Below are positions 33,990-42,972 of a stretch of 64,000 bases of DNA, piece after piece (the first letter of the stretch is position 1; every line of letters begins with the position of its first letter). Source of the DNA: CAURNT01 sp963526495 (GTDB taxonomy: Bacteria > Fusobacteriota > Fusobacteriia > Fusobacteriales > Leptotrichiaceae); assembly GCA_963526495.1 (NCBI GenBank), contig CAURNT010000001.1, positions 56,407 to 120,406 of the forward strand, given 5' to 3'. The notes below the pieces were generated by a model. It saw only the letters and a list, made by a program, of their open reading frames with translations, was not told the DNA's origin and made no database searches. The position numbers and the translations under genes were made by a program.

Positions 33990-35873
33990 ATGATAAACAA
34001 AGATTTATTAAAAGATGATTTGTATTTAGCTGTTAATGGAGAGTGGTTAAAAACAGCCATTATTCCAGAAGATAGAGCACAAGTAGGAGGTTTTCAAAAC
34101 TTAGTTATTGACATTGAAAATCTTTTACTAGAAGATTTTAAAAATTTAAAAAATGTAGAAAATCCTGAAATGAAAGAATTTTTAAAATTTTTTAATGAAG
34201 CAAGAAATTTTGAAAAAAGAAATAAGGAAGGATATGCAGAATTAAAAAAATATATTACTAAAATATCTGAAATTAAAGATTATAATGATTTTTCTAAAAT
34301 TCTTAAAGAATGGACTTTAAAAGGATTCCCATTACCATTTAGTATGTTTATTGGACCTGATATGATGAATGCTAAAATTAATGTATTACATTTAAATAGA
34401 GCTTCTATTATACTTCCAGATAAAACTTACTATGAAAAAGAAAATGGAAAAACTTTAATTAAGTCTTACACTAAGATGTTAGAAAAAATTTTTGAAGAAT
34501 TAGATTATAGCACAAATGAAGTAAAAGAACTTATTGATAAAACTATAGAATTTGATAAAACTATATATCCATATACTAAAACTTCTGTTGAATTGGCTGA
34601 TTATACTAAATCATATAACCCTAGAAGTATGAAAAATATAAAAAAATATTCAAATAAAATCAATTTTGAAATATTTATAAATGATATTTTAGAACAAATT
34701 CCAGAAAAAATAATCGTAGATGAACCTAACTTCTTTGAAAATTTAGAAAATATTTTAACAGAAAATAATTTAGAATTGTTAAAAGCATGGTTAATATCTA
34801 ACTTAGTAATTTATCTTAGTAGTTTATTCACAGATAATTTAAGAATTATTGGTAGTCTATATCAAAGAGAAAAATCAGGTATTAAAGTAGCTGATAGTAT
34901 AGACAAATACTCATATTATACTTCCACAGCTATGTTTGCTGATGTTATAAGTGTATATTACGGTAAAAAGTATTTTGGTGAGAAAGCTAAAAATGATGTA
35001 GAATATATGGTGAAAAATATTATTAATGTTTATAAGAAAAGACTTGAAACAAACACTTGGCTTAAAGAAAATACTAAAAAAATGGCTATTAAAAAATTAA
35101 ACACTCTTGGTATTCTTATAGCTTACCCTGAAAAATATAAAGATGTATATAAAGAATTAAAATATAATGACGATGAAACATTTTTTGAAAATTTCATAAA
35201 ATTTAAACAAATAAAAATTATAGATCACTTTAAAAAATGGAATACAAATGTTGATAAAATGGAATGGGGTATGAGTTCAAATACAGTTAATGCTTATTAT
35301 CATCCATTACATAATCACATTTGCTTCCCAGCTGCTATATTACAAGAACCTTTCTATAGTATTACTCAATCTAAAAGTAAAAATTATGGAGGTATTGGTG
35401 CTGTAATTGGTCATGAAATTTCTCACGCTTTTGATAATAATGGAAGTAATTATGATGAAAATGGAAACTTATTAAACTGGTGGGATGAAGAAGATTATAT
35501 AAAATTTGAAGAAAAAACAAATGAAATGATAGAACAATTTGATGATATACCATTTGGAAGTGGAAAAGTAAATGGTAAACTTACAGTTTCTGAAAATATC
35601 GCAGATTTAGGTGGAATCACTTCTGCTTTAGAAGCATTAAAATTAGAAAAAGACTATTCATTAGAAGAATATTTTATAAACTGGGCTAGAATATGGAGAA
35701 GAAAAGCTAAACCAGAACACATAGATCTTCTTTTAAATGTAGATGTACATTCGCCTGGCGAATTAAGAGCAAATATAACTCCACAAAATTTAGATGATTT
35801 TTATAGAACATTTAATATTAAAGAATCAGATAGAATGTATAGAGAAAAAGAAAAAAGAATTATAATTTGGTAA
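33990..35873 (+). CDS. pepO: M13 family metallopeptidase (PepO, neprilysin-like)
   Basis: 627-aa zinc endopeptidase of the neprilysin family. Zinc motif HEISH in VIGHEISHAFDNNG (about residues 474-487), the third ligand in ENIADLGG, an NAYYHPLHN substrate-binding segment, and the family ending with a C-terminal aromatic (RIIIW). No signal peptide, so cytoplasmic oligopeptidase activity is expected, as for PepO of lactic acid bacteria. AGAGGT lies upstream of the ATG. Monocistronic by layout. Confidence 0.94.
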   Translation: MINKDLLKDDLYLAVNGEWLKTAIIPEDRAQVGGFQNLVIDIENLLLEDFKNLKNVENPEMKEFLKFFNEARNFEKRNKEGYAELKKYITKISEIKDYNDFSKILKEWTLKGFPLPFSMFIGPDMMNAKINVLHLNRASIILPDKTYYEKENGKTLIKSYTKMLEKIFEELDYSTNEVKELIDKTIEFDKTIYPYTKTSVELADYTKSYNPRSMKNIKKYSNKINFEIFINDILEQIPEKIIVDEPNFFENLENILTENNLELLKAWLISNLVIYLSSLFTDNLRIIGSLYQREKSGIKVADSIDKYSYYTSTAMFADVISVYYGKKYFGEKAKNDVEYMVKNIINVYKKRLETNTWLKENTKKMAIKKLNTLGILIAYPEKYKDVYKELKYNDDETFFENFIKFKQIKIIDHFKKWNTNVDKMEWGMSSNTVNAYYHPLHNHICFPAAILQEPFYSITQSKSKNYGGIGAVIGHEISHAFDNNGSNYDENGNLLNWWDEEDYIKFEEKTNEMIEQFDDIPFGSGKVNGKLTVSENIADLGGITSALEALKLEKDYSLEEYFINWARIWRRKAKPEHIDLLLNVDVHSPGELRANITPQNLDDFYRTFNIKESDRMYREKEKRIIIW

Positions 35874-35881
35874 AATCACTC

Positions 35882-35910
35882 TTGACAAAGATAGTTAAAT
35901 TATGTAGAAT
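35882..35910 (+). promoter_or_regulatory. Promoter of rpmF
   Basis: TTGACA (35882-35887), 17-base spacer, TAGAAT (35905-35910), starting 9 bases after the pepO stop and 65 bases ahead of rpmF. Near consensus, like the rpsO promoter. Confidence 0.8.
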
Positions 35911-35975
35911 ATAGTGTATTAATACAAAAATTACATGTAATAACATGATGTGAATCATGTAGAAAGGAGCTCAAA

Positions 35976-36164
35976 ATGGCAGTACCTAAGAAAAGAACTT
36001 CTAAAGCTAAAAGAAATATGAGAAGAGCACATGATGCTATCAGTGCGCCAAGTATAGTAGTTGAAAATGGTAATGTAAGAAGACCTCACAGATTAAATCT
36101 TGTAACAGGTGAATATAGAGGAAGAAAAATTCTAAAATCTTCAGTTGAAGAAATAGTTGAATAA
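35976..36164 (+). CDS. rpmF: 50S ribosomal protein L32 (cysteine-free form)
   Basis: 62-aa L32 with the universal N-terminus AVPKKRTSKAKRNMRRAHDA. The four zinc-binding cysteines of the C+ form are absent (NVRRPHRLNLVTGEYRGRKI has none), so this is the zinc-independent C- form. GGAGC precedes the ATG. It stands alone with its own promoter and terminator and is not behind a DUF177 gene or followed by plsX as in many bacteria. Confidence 0.96.
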   Translation: MAVPKKRTSKAKRNMRRAHDAISAPSIVVENGNVRRPHRLNLVTGEYRGRKILKSSVEEIVE

Positions 36165-36172
36165 TTAAAAAC

Positions 36173-36197
36173 AAACGACAATTTAGAATTGTCGTTT
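36173..36197 (+). terminator. Terminator of rpmF
   Basis: AAACGACAATT (36173-36183) and AATTGTCGTTT (36187-36197), an 11-bp stem with a 3-base loop followed by a run of T. Confidence 0.9.
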
Positions 36198-36364
36198 TTT
36201 TTATATTTTAAAAAAAATAAATTTGTACATTAATAATTATTTCAATTTGTATTTTTGAAGTTTTTTTCATAAAATATTATTATTAGGAAGTTTTTTGTCA
36301 TTTCCATCAATTTATAAATCTAATTTTTTTTACACTATTCAATATATATCCTTATTTCTATTCA

Positions 36365-36393
36365 TTGACTTTAACGTTACTGTATGTTAATAT
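36365..36393 (+). promoter_or_regulatory. Promoter of the psuK-psuG operon
   Basis: TTGACT (36365-36370), 17-base spacer, TAATAT (36388-36393). The spacer contains the palindrome TAACGTTA (36372-36379), a possible operator. The rest of the 36198-36364 interval is AT-rich with no gene seen. Confidence 0.65.
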
Positions 36394-36421
36394 TTCAGTA
36401 TAGATTTAAGCGAGGTGACTT

Positions 36422-37342
36422 ATGATTTGTATTGTAGGTGGTTCTAATATCGACATACAAGGTTTCTCACAAACCAAACTCAACCTATACGATTCAAATC
36501 CTGGTACTATACAAAAAGGATTTGGTGGAGTTGGTAGAAATATTGCTGAGAATCTTGCTTTGTTAAATACTAAACCAAAATTAATATCACCTATTGGTGA
36601 TGATAATTTTTCTAATGAATTAGTTCAGTACATGAATAATGTTGGTTGTGATATGAGTGACTCAATGAAACTTGAAAATAGTCAACTTTCAACATACTTA
36701 TCTGTATTGAATGAAGAAAATGAAATGGTTGTTGCAATCGCAGCTATGGATATATTAGAAAAATTTGATAAAGATTTCATTTCTACTAAAAAAGATTTGA
36801 TTTCAAAATCTGACATTCTTGTTTTAGATACCAATCTAAAAAAAGATGTTCTTGAGTATCTTTCTAGTACACATAAAAAAACAGTTATTGATTTAGTTTC
36901 TACTAAAAAAGCTGTAAAAATAAAAGATTTTTTAGGAAACTTTCATACAATTAAAGCAAATAAATTAGAAATTGAAGTAATAACTGATATAAAAATTAAA
37001 AGTCAGGAAGATTTAATAAAAGCAGCTAAAGTATTATTAGAAAAAGGTGTTACTAATGTATTTATAACACTTGGAAGCAAAGGTATATTCTATATGAATA
37101 ATGAAAAAAATGAAATTATTGCTAATCCTAATATTTCAGCTGTTGATATTACTGGTGCAGGTGATTCATTTGCAGCAGGTGTAGCCTTTTCTTTATACAA
37201 CAATTTTGAAATAGAGAAAATGGCAAGATGTGCTCTTAGCATGTCTATACTTAACGTTACACACCTTGGAACTTGTTTCAAAGGTTTAAACAAAAATATT
37301 TTAAATGATACTATGAAAACTTATTTTAATATAGAACTTTAG
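36422..37342 (+). CDS. psuK: Pseudouridine kinase (PfkB family)
   Basis: 306-aa ribokinase-family sugar kinase. Motifs: IVGGSNIDIQGFS at the N-terminus, QKGFGGVGRNIAENLALL (PfkB signature 1), and DITGAGDSFAAGVAF near the C-terminus (signature 2 with the catalytic Asp). The tie to pseudouridine comes from the next gene, psuG, 8 bases away: PsuK phosphorylates pseudouridine to pseudouridine-5'-phosphate, which PsuG cleaves. Promoter at 36365-36393. Confidence 0.92.
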   Translation: MICIVGGSNIDIQGFSQTKLNLYDSNPGTIQKGFGGVGRNIAENLALLNTKPKLISPIGDDNFSNELVQYMNNVGCDMSDSMKLENSQLSTYLSVLNEENEMVVAIAAMDILEKFDKDFISTKKDLISKSDILVLDTNLKKDVLEYLSSTHKKTVIDLVSTKKAVKIKDFLGNFHTIKANKLEIEVITDIKIKSQEDLIKAAKVLLEKGVTNVFITLGSKGIFYMNNEKNEIIANPNISAVDITGAGDSFAAGVAFSLYNNFEIEKMARCALSMSILNVTHLGTCFKGLNKNILNDTMKTYFNIEL

Positions 37343-37350
37343 GAGGAAAA

Positions 37351-38268
37351 ATGAAACAATATTTAGAAATTAACCCAATCGTACAAGAAGCATTAGCTCA
37401 AAATAAACCGATTATAGCATTGGAATCAACTATAATCTCTCACGGTATGCCTTATCCTAAAAATGTTGAAACTGCTTTAGAAGTTGAAAGATTAGCAAGA
37501 GAATGTGGTGTAGTTCCAGCAACTATAGGTATAATAAAAGGAAAATTAAAAGTTGGATTAACTAAAGAAGAAATTGAATTATTAGGTAAAGAAGGATTAA
37601 GTGTTCCAAAAGTTAGTAGACGTGATTTAGCTTATATAACAGCTAATAAATTAAATGGTGCTACTACTGTTGCTACAACTATGTTAATATCATCTCTTGC
37701 AGGTATAAAAGTATTTGCAACTGGTGGTATAGGTGGTGTACATAGACACGCTGAAACAACTATGGATATATCTGCTGATTTAGAAGAATTAGGACAAACA
37801 AATGTGGCAGTAGTTTGTGCTGGTGCTAAATCTATATTAGATCTTAAATTAACTCTTGAATATTTAGAAACTAAAGGAGTACCTGTTCTTGGTTATAAAA
37901 CAAAAGAATTACCTGCATTCTACACTAGAAAAAGTGGATTTAATTTAGATTACGCTATTGATACACCTAAAGAATTTGCAGAAATTTTAAAAACTAAATG
38001 GGATTTAAACTTAAATGGTGGTGTTGTTATAGCTAATCCTATTCCTGAAGAGCATGCAATGGATTTTGATACTATAAATAATGCTATAAACAATGCTATA
38101 GCTGAAGCTGATGAAAAAGGTATTAAAGGTAAAGATACTACTCCATTCTTACTTGATAAAGTTAAGACTATAACAGCTGGTAAATCTCTTGAAGCTAATA
38201 TACAACTTGTATTTAATAATGTAAGACTTGCTTCAGAAATTGCAAAGGAATTAGTTAAATTAGGATAA
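37351..38268 (+). CDS. psuG: Pseudouridine-5'-phosphate glycosidase
   Basis: Breaks the C-C glycosidic bond of pseudouridine-5'-phosphate to give uracil and ribose-5-phosphate. Diagnostic sequence: PIIALESTIISHGMPYP, GVVPATIGIIKG, TATTVATTM-like region (GATTVATTMLIS), FATGGIGGVHRHAETTMDIS and VVCAGAKSILD. 305 aa, complete, preceded by TAGGAGG. Its stop overlaps the start of the next gene (TAATG). Confidence 0.97.
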   Translation: MKQYLEINPIVQEALAQNKPIIALESTIISHGMPYPKNVETALEVERLARECGVVPATIGIIKGKLKVGLTKEEIELLGKEGLSVPKVSRRDLAYITANKLNGATTVATTMLISSLAGIKVFATGGIGGVHRHAETTMDISADLEELGQTNVAVVCAGAKSILDLKLTLEYLETKGVPVLGYKTKELPAFYTRKSGFNLDYAIDTPKEFAEILKTKWDLNLNGGVVIANPIPEEHAMDFDTINNAINNAIAEADEKGIKGKDTTPFLLDKVKTITAGKSLEANIQLVFNNVRLASEIAKELVKLG

Positions 38269-38633
38269 TGATAATATTTTTAACACTAATTAATATTTTA
38301 ATAGCATTCGTAAAGCTATATATATCTATAAGCGTATTCTTTAATTTTAAGAAGCCTTTTGATATTTTAAATATTTTAATAATACCAATATTTGTTTTTG
38401 AAATAATTTCAACAATAGGATATATTTTTAGCAACTCTATGCAATCAATAGCTCCTACTATATTGGTACTTTTAGGAAATAATATATTTGTAAATATATT
38501 CTATATTTTTATTAGTAATGTATTTATAATTGGTAGAATTAAAATAAACGATAATTTCTTAAAAATTTATAGAACTTTACTTACAATATATCTTATTTTC
38601 ACATCTTTGTTTACATTATTATTGTATTTATAG
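38268..38633 (+). CDS. Small four-helix membrane protein of the psu operon
   Basis: 121-aa very hydrophobic protein with four predicted helices: residues 2-22, 29-51, 60-85 and 98-120. It has no recognised family. The TAATG overlap with psuG makes it part of the pseudouridine operon. A nucleoside transporter (PsuT) is often found in such operons; this protein is too small to be that family, so any transport role is speculation. Followed by a shared terminator. Confidence 0.8.
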   Translation: MIIFLTLINILIAFVKLYISISVFFNFKKPFDILNILIIPIFVFEIISTIGYIFSNSMQSIAPTILVLLGNNIFVNIFYIFISNVFIIGRIKINDNFLKIYRTLLTIYLIFTSLFTLLLYL

Positions 38634-38641
38634 ATAAATAT

Positions 38642-38677
38642 AAAAAGAAGTTGGAGATTTCTCTTCAACTTCTTTTT
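38642..38677. terminator. Bidirectional terminator between psu operon and autotransporter gene
   Basis: AAAAAGAAGTTG (38642-38653) and CAACTTCTTTTT (38666-38677) pair perfectly over 12 bp, with an inner GAGA/TCTC pairing. It lies between convergent genes. Confidence 0.85.
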
Positions 38678-38679
38678 AA

Positions 38680-41600
38680 TTAAAATTCATAATTTATAGA
38701 TAGCATTCCACCTATCTTACTTCTATTTCCTATGCTTGCTTTAATCATTGCTCTTAATTTATCGTTTATATCATATTTTAACCCGACTGTATAATTAACA
38801 TTAAATCTATCTAAATTTTTACCAATTGTTTTAAATTTAACTCCATTAAGATTAGCATTTAAAGTAGTTTTTATATTATCATACATACTAATTTCAAGAT
38901 TTTCAATAAAATCAATTTTTTTATTTATATTTAAACTATGTTCTAAACCTAAAGTAAATTTATTTTTTATTAATAAATTATCTTCTAATTTAAGATCTAT
39001 CAAACTTTTACTTTTATGATTAAATATAGAAAATAGTGTTGTATTAATTTTAAGAGAGGGTTTCAATGTATTATATACATCTATTTTAAATGTTTTTGAT
39101 AAAGAAATTTTAAAATCACTCATTATCGCCTTTAGATTAGAATTTATCTTTTCATCTCCTACACTTCTGTCTATATCTGTATCAATATACATTAAATTTA
39201 TACCACTATCTATTATATCAAAATATTTTGCATATAATTCAAATCCATACCCACTACTATTAAATATAGATCCTTTATCATATAGAATTTTTGAATTATA
39301 ATATTGTAAATCTATTCCATAATTTTTACTTCCTAAACCTATTATATTGTTAATTGATTTATAATCAAATGAATTATATTTTTTAGATTTGCTAAAATTA
39401 GTATTTATAAAATTCGAAAAATAAATATTATAGTTATTTTTGCTATATTTTTCTAAATTAAATTTAATAATATCACTATCATCTTTATTTTCAAATACAT
39501 TTGAAATATACGTATTATAATTATCAGTAAATAATTGGTTAATAGCATCTTCTTTAACACCTAATGTTGATACATTCAATAAACTCATATCAATTTTATC
39601 TCTAGTAGAATAATCAAAATATTCATCTTTACTATATTCTTCAAAAAACATCCTTCTATTTACATCATAACTTGGTAAATTTCTTTTTTCACTTTCAGTC
39701 AAATCTTTTAAATTTTTAAATTTATCTAAATTAGTAGTAAAAGGTTCATAACTTAATGAATATCTTTTACCGTCGTATTTAACTTTAGGATTTAATAAAA
39801 CATTTGTTAAATTTATTTTAGAATTTTTCTCAAAAATTAGATTAATAGGTTTCTTTTCCATATTTTCAGAAAAATGTATTGATATATTATTTATATCAGA
39901 ATTCAATTCTTTAACTTCCAATAAACTATCACTATTAATATTAATCTTAGAATCTTTTGAAGAAAAGAGTTTATCCATATTTACATTTCCTAAAATAGAG
40001 ATGTTACCTTCATTTTTTATGTCATTAACCTGTATTTTATATTCTTTATTTCCTAACGATAAATTAGAATTTTTAAAAACTTGTATCTCCTTTGAATTAA
40101 CATCATTCATAATATAAAGTTTACCATCTAATATTTGGATATTATCTTTATACAATTGTTTTCCTTTTAAAATAAGACTACCCTTTCCATCTTTTCTAAG
40201 TCCTGCAGTTGCATAACTTGCATAATATGCTTTTTCAGAATCTAAAATTTTAGGAATTCTAAATCTATATAAATCTGTATCACTTTTAGTATTATTGGTT
40301 CCTTTTATAACAATTAGATCATCAAAATTATCTTTGCCTTTTCCTTTAAGTCCTGAAACTATATCATTTTCAAAAACTGCACTTTCTCCATCATTTATAT
40401 CAACATAAAAATATCTATTTAAAATATTACCATTTTCATCTAAATCATATATACGACTAGGCATTCCAGCATAAAATCTCTGTTCATCAATTAACCCAGC
40501 ATTAAAATCAGAAGGTCCTTTCAATGCCTTTTCATAATCAACAACACCCCATCCAACTTCATTATCTAAATATTCATTATTACCTTTTTTTCTATCTGCA
40601 GTTGTTAATATTATTTGTTTAATTTGATTCCATTGTAAAAATGGAAATTTTTGTTTAATATCATAAGCTAATCTTGAAACACGAGGTGCTGCAAAAGAAA
40701 CACCTATTTCCTCTTTATTATTAGGTTTTAAAATTAAACCTGTATCTGCAACTGACATAGATCTTAAAAGTAAAGAAGAAGCATCTTTATTTTTAGTTAT
40801 TGTAAAATACTCTTTTTTATCACTATCATATATTTTTATTCCATTATTCTTATTAAATTGATTATTTTTCTCTATTACATTTCTAACTGTTATAACATCA
40901 CTTCTATACATCATTTGTTTCTCAGGAGACATAGCTAGAAAATATTGCATAGCATCTTTAGTAAAATATGAATTTTTTATATTATATTTAAATTTTCTTG
41001 TATCTGAAAAATTACCAGTTACTATAATCTTAAGTTGTTTATTATATAATTCATCTTTAAAACTAGCTAAATTACTTCCATATATAGTTACAGAATTTGA
41101 TAAACTCCTACCAATTTTATCATCATATTTACCATTAGAGTATATCGTTCCAAGTAAAAGATCACTTATAGTTGACCCAATAGACATATTTATTATACCT
41201 TCTGTTTTATAATAATCTTTAAAATCAATCATAGGATAAACTTTAATATTTATATTACTTTTTTCATCATCAATAATATGATTTCTATTAGAATCAACAA
41301 ATGATGCTATTGTATAATAGGGATGATTATTAGTTTTTTCATCATTAAAATTTTCAACATATTTTCTTGAAAATGTTATATTATCTCCAAATTCCCGTAA
41401 TTTTTTTTCAATTTCTGCAGTTAAACTAATTTCAACAAATGCAACTTCTTTAATATTTTTATCTGATTTTTTATACTCTCCATTTAATAATTTAAATTTA
41501 GATAATGAATTTACATTATAATCAGAAGAAATAGAATTAATCATTGTTCCTTTATACTTAGAAAAATTTAAATCATTAACTTTTAATTTTTCTAAACTTG

Positions 41601-41895
41601 TATCATCCCCTACCAGTATATTATTAGGTGGTTCAACAACATTTTCTTCTTTTTCCTCATTATCTTTTCTATCAACTTTTCCTTGCTTAAATTTATCATT
41701 TATTGTATTTTCTTTTTTATCTTCCTCCACTTTTTCTATTGGGCTTACAGGTTTAGTCGGTTTAGAACCATCATCTTCTTTTTCTACTGGTTTTATAGGT
41801 TTAACCGGTTTAATATTATCATTTCTATCATTCATACTTGTACAACTTAGTGTACTTAATATAACTATAAAAGATATAAAAAGAAATTTTTTCAT
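38680..41895 (-). CDS. Lipidated subtilisin-like autotransporter with altered catalytic triad
   Basis: 1071-aa surface protein. Signal MKKFLFISFIVILSTLSC ends in a lipobox (TLS-C18), followed by a Lys/Pro/Glu-rich linker with PVKPIKPVEK-type repeats. An S8 protease-like domain lies at about 145-470: INMSIGS (oxyanion region, about 234) and GVSFAAPRVS (nucleophile Ser, about 401). The histidine is in NNHPYYTIAS (about 191) where HGTHVAG is usual, and the usual Asp position reads VAFVEIS, i.e. Glu (about 152). A beta-helix stretch (GKGSLILKGKQLYKDN) leads to a C-terminal barrel ending in YEF. Architecture as in NalP-type lipidated autotransporters. Activity doubtful. Confidence 0.88.
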   Translation of the reverse strand: MKKFLFISFIVILSTLSCTSMNDRNDNIKPVKPIKPVEKEDDGSKPTKPVSPIEKVEEDKKENTINDKFKQGKVDRKDNEEKEENVVEPPNNILVGDDTSLEKLKVNDLNFSKYKGTMINSISSDYNVNSLSKFKLLNGEYKKSDKNIKEVAFVEISLTAEIEKKLREFGDNITFSRKYVENFNDEKTNNHPYYTIASFVDSNRNHIIDDEKSNINIKVYPMIDFKDYYKTEGIINMSIGSTISDLLLGTIYSNGKYDDKIGRSLSNSVTIYGSNLASFKDELYNKQLKIIVTGNFSDTRKFKYNIKNSYFTKDAMQYFLAMSPEKQMMYRSDVITVRNVIEKNNQFNKNNGIKIYDSDKKEYFTITKNKDASSLLLRSMSVADTGLILKPNNKEEIGVSFAAPRVSRLAYDIKQKFPFLQWNQIKQIILTTADRKKGNNEYLDNEVGWGVVDYEKALKGPSDFNAGLIDEQRFYAGMPSRIYDLDENGNILNRYFYVDINDGESAVFENDIVSGLKGKGKDNFDDLIVIKGTNNTKSDTDLYRFRIPKILDSEKAYYASYATAGLRKDGKGSLILKGKQLYKDNIQILDGKLYIMNDVNSKEIQVFKNSNLSLGNKEYKIQVNDIKNEGNISILGNVNMDKLFSSKDSKININSDSLLEVKELNSDINNISIHFSENMEKKPINLIFEKNSKINLTNVLLNPKVKYDGKRYSLSYEPFTTNLDKFKNLKDLTESEKRNLPSYDVNRRMFFEEYSKDEYFDYSTRDKIDMSLLNVSTLGVKEDAINQLFTDNYNTYISNVFENKDDSDIIKFNLEKYSKNNYNIYFSNFINTNFSKSKKYNSFDYKSINNIIGLGSKNYGIDLQYYNSKILYDKGSIFNSSGYGFELYAKYFDIIDSGINLMYIDTDIDRSVGDEKINSNLKAIMSDFKISLSKTFKIDVYNTLKPSLKINTTLFSIFNHKSKSLIDLKLEDNLLIKNKFTLGLEHSLNINKKIDFIENLEISMYDNIKTTLNANLNGVKFKTIGKNLDRFNVNYTVGLKYDINDKLRAMIKASIGNRSKIGGMLSINYEF

Positions 41896-41998
41896 AAAAT
41901 CACCATCTCAATCTATATAAAATATAATATTATTTTTAAATTAATTTTTTTACATTTTATCACATTTATCTATAAATTTAAATATATTTCTATTAAAA

Positions 41999-42020
41999 AA
42001 GAAGTCATTTCTGACTTCTT
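41999..42020 (-). terminator. Terminator of queT
   Basis: AAGAAGTCA (41999-42007) and TGACTTCTT (42012-42020), a 9-bp stem with loop TTTC overlapping the stop, followed by a T run in the minus direction. Confidence 0.85.
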
Positions 42021-42744
42021 ATCCTATCTCTATTTCATCATTTATTTTCCCTTTATTTTTCCAATATGTTGCAACATACACAAATGGTGTGTCAAATATT
42101 GAAGTAATAATTTTTAAGAAATATGTTGAAAAAATTATAGATATTATAGTAGGCATACTATATACTCCAACAAAAGCTATTGTATTAAATATAACATTAT
42201 CTACAACTTGACTTATTAATGTACTAGCATTATTTCTTATCCATAAATTCTTATACTCAGGTGTAATCTTCTTGATTCCTAGATATAATAATATATCTAC
42301 ATTTGAAGACACAACATAAGCAGTTAATGATCCTACTGTAAATCTAGTAAATGGTCCAAATAACGCTATCAAATGTTGTTGATTAACATCATTAGGTGAA
42401 ACTCTTAAAAATATAGCTATATTCATAATAACAGTTGTAAAAATCATAGTTAAAAAACCTATACCTATAACCTTTCTAGCTTCTTTTTTACCATAATTTT
42501 CTGTTAAAATATCTGATATTAAAAATATACTACTATATGCAATATTTCCTAGTGTAGTTTCAACTCCAAATAAAATAACAAGTTTTGAAACTTGAACATT
42601 AGCTAAAATTATAGAAATTGGTGTAAATGCTAATAATCCTACTCTACCCCATTTTCTGTAGGCTAATAAAATAACTGAAAAGTTTATAACGACATAAAAA
42701 AGCCAAGTAGCTTCGTTAATCGTAAAAATTTTTGAAAAATCCAT
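42019..42744 (-). CDS. Queuosine precursor transporter (YhhQ/VUT family)
   Basis: 241-aa inner-membrane protein with six or more helices, of the vitamin uptake transporter family. Diagnostic blocks: LANVQVSKLVILFG, AYSSIFLISDILTENYGKKEARKVIGIGF, GSLTAYVVSSNVDILLYLGIKK and STLISQVVDNVIFNTIAFVGV. Imports queuine or 7-deazaguanine precursors (preQ0/preQ1) in other bacteria; queH in this window shows that the organism completes queuosine in tRNA. The leader (42745-42790) holds a candidate preQ1-type structure that would cover the Shine-Dalgarno. Confidence 0.92.
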   Translation of the reverse strand: MDFSKIFTINEATWLFYVVINFSVILLAYRKWGRVGLLAFTPISIILANVQVSKLVILFGVETTLGNIAYSSIFLISDILTENYGKKEARKVIGIGFLTMIFTTVIMNIAIFLRVSPNDVNQQHLIALFGPFTRFTVGSLTAYVVSSNVDILLYLGIKKITPEYKNLWIRNNASTLISQVVDNVIFNTIAFVGVYSMPTIISIIFSTYFLKIITSIFDTPFVYVATYWKNKGKINDEIEIG

Positions 42745-42790
42745 TAATCCTCCTTGTTTTTATGTTCAACGCTGCCACCTATGAACTTTA
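42745..42790 (-). promoter_or_regulatory. Candidate preQ1-type riboswitch ahead of the queuosine precursor transporter
   Basis: The minus-strand leader has a GUUCA/UGAAC stem (42782-42786 with 42764-42768) with a 13-base loop containing GGCAG, followed at once by AUAAAAACAAGGAGG. The A-rich tail merging into the Shine-Dalgarno matches the layout of class I preQ1 riboswitches, and the downstream gene is a typical target. The loop does not match the usual consensus well and the pseudoknot pairing is not clear, so this stays a candidate. Confidence 0.4.
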
Positions 42791-42816
42791 AAAATATTTT
42801 AAATTAGTCAACTATT

Positions 42817-42845
42817 ACTATATCATTTTATTTTAAATATGTAAA
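42817..42845 (-). promoter_or_regulatory. Promoter of the queuosine precursor transporter
   Basis: Minus strand TTTACA (42840-42845), 17-base spacer, TATAGT (42817-42822). It gives a leader of about 65 bases. Confidence 0.6.
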
Positions 42846-42911
42846 GTATGTTTTTATATTTTTAATCTTAATAGATCTAAATACGAAAACTAAAAAAGTA
42901 TATATAAGCTC

Positions 42912-42941
42912 TTGAAATAAATATCATAAATTATGTATAAT
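42912..42941 (+). promoter_or_regulatory. Promoter of the Xaa-Pro peptidase gene
   Basis: TTGAAA (42912-42917), 18-base spacer, TATAAT (42936-42941), 31 bases ahead of the ATG. Confidence 0.75.
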
Positions 42942-42972
42942 ATAGATAAATAGAAAGATGGAGGTTTAACAT

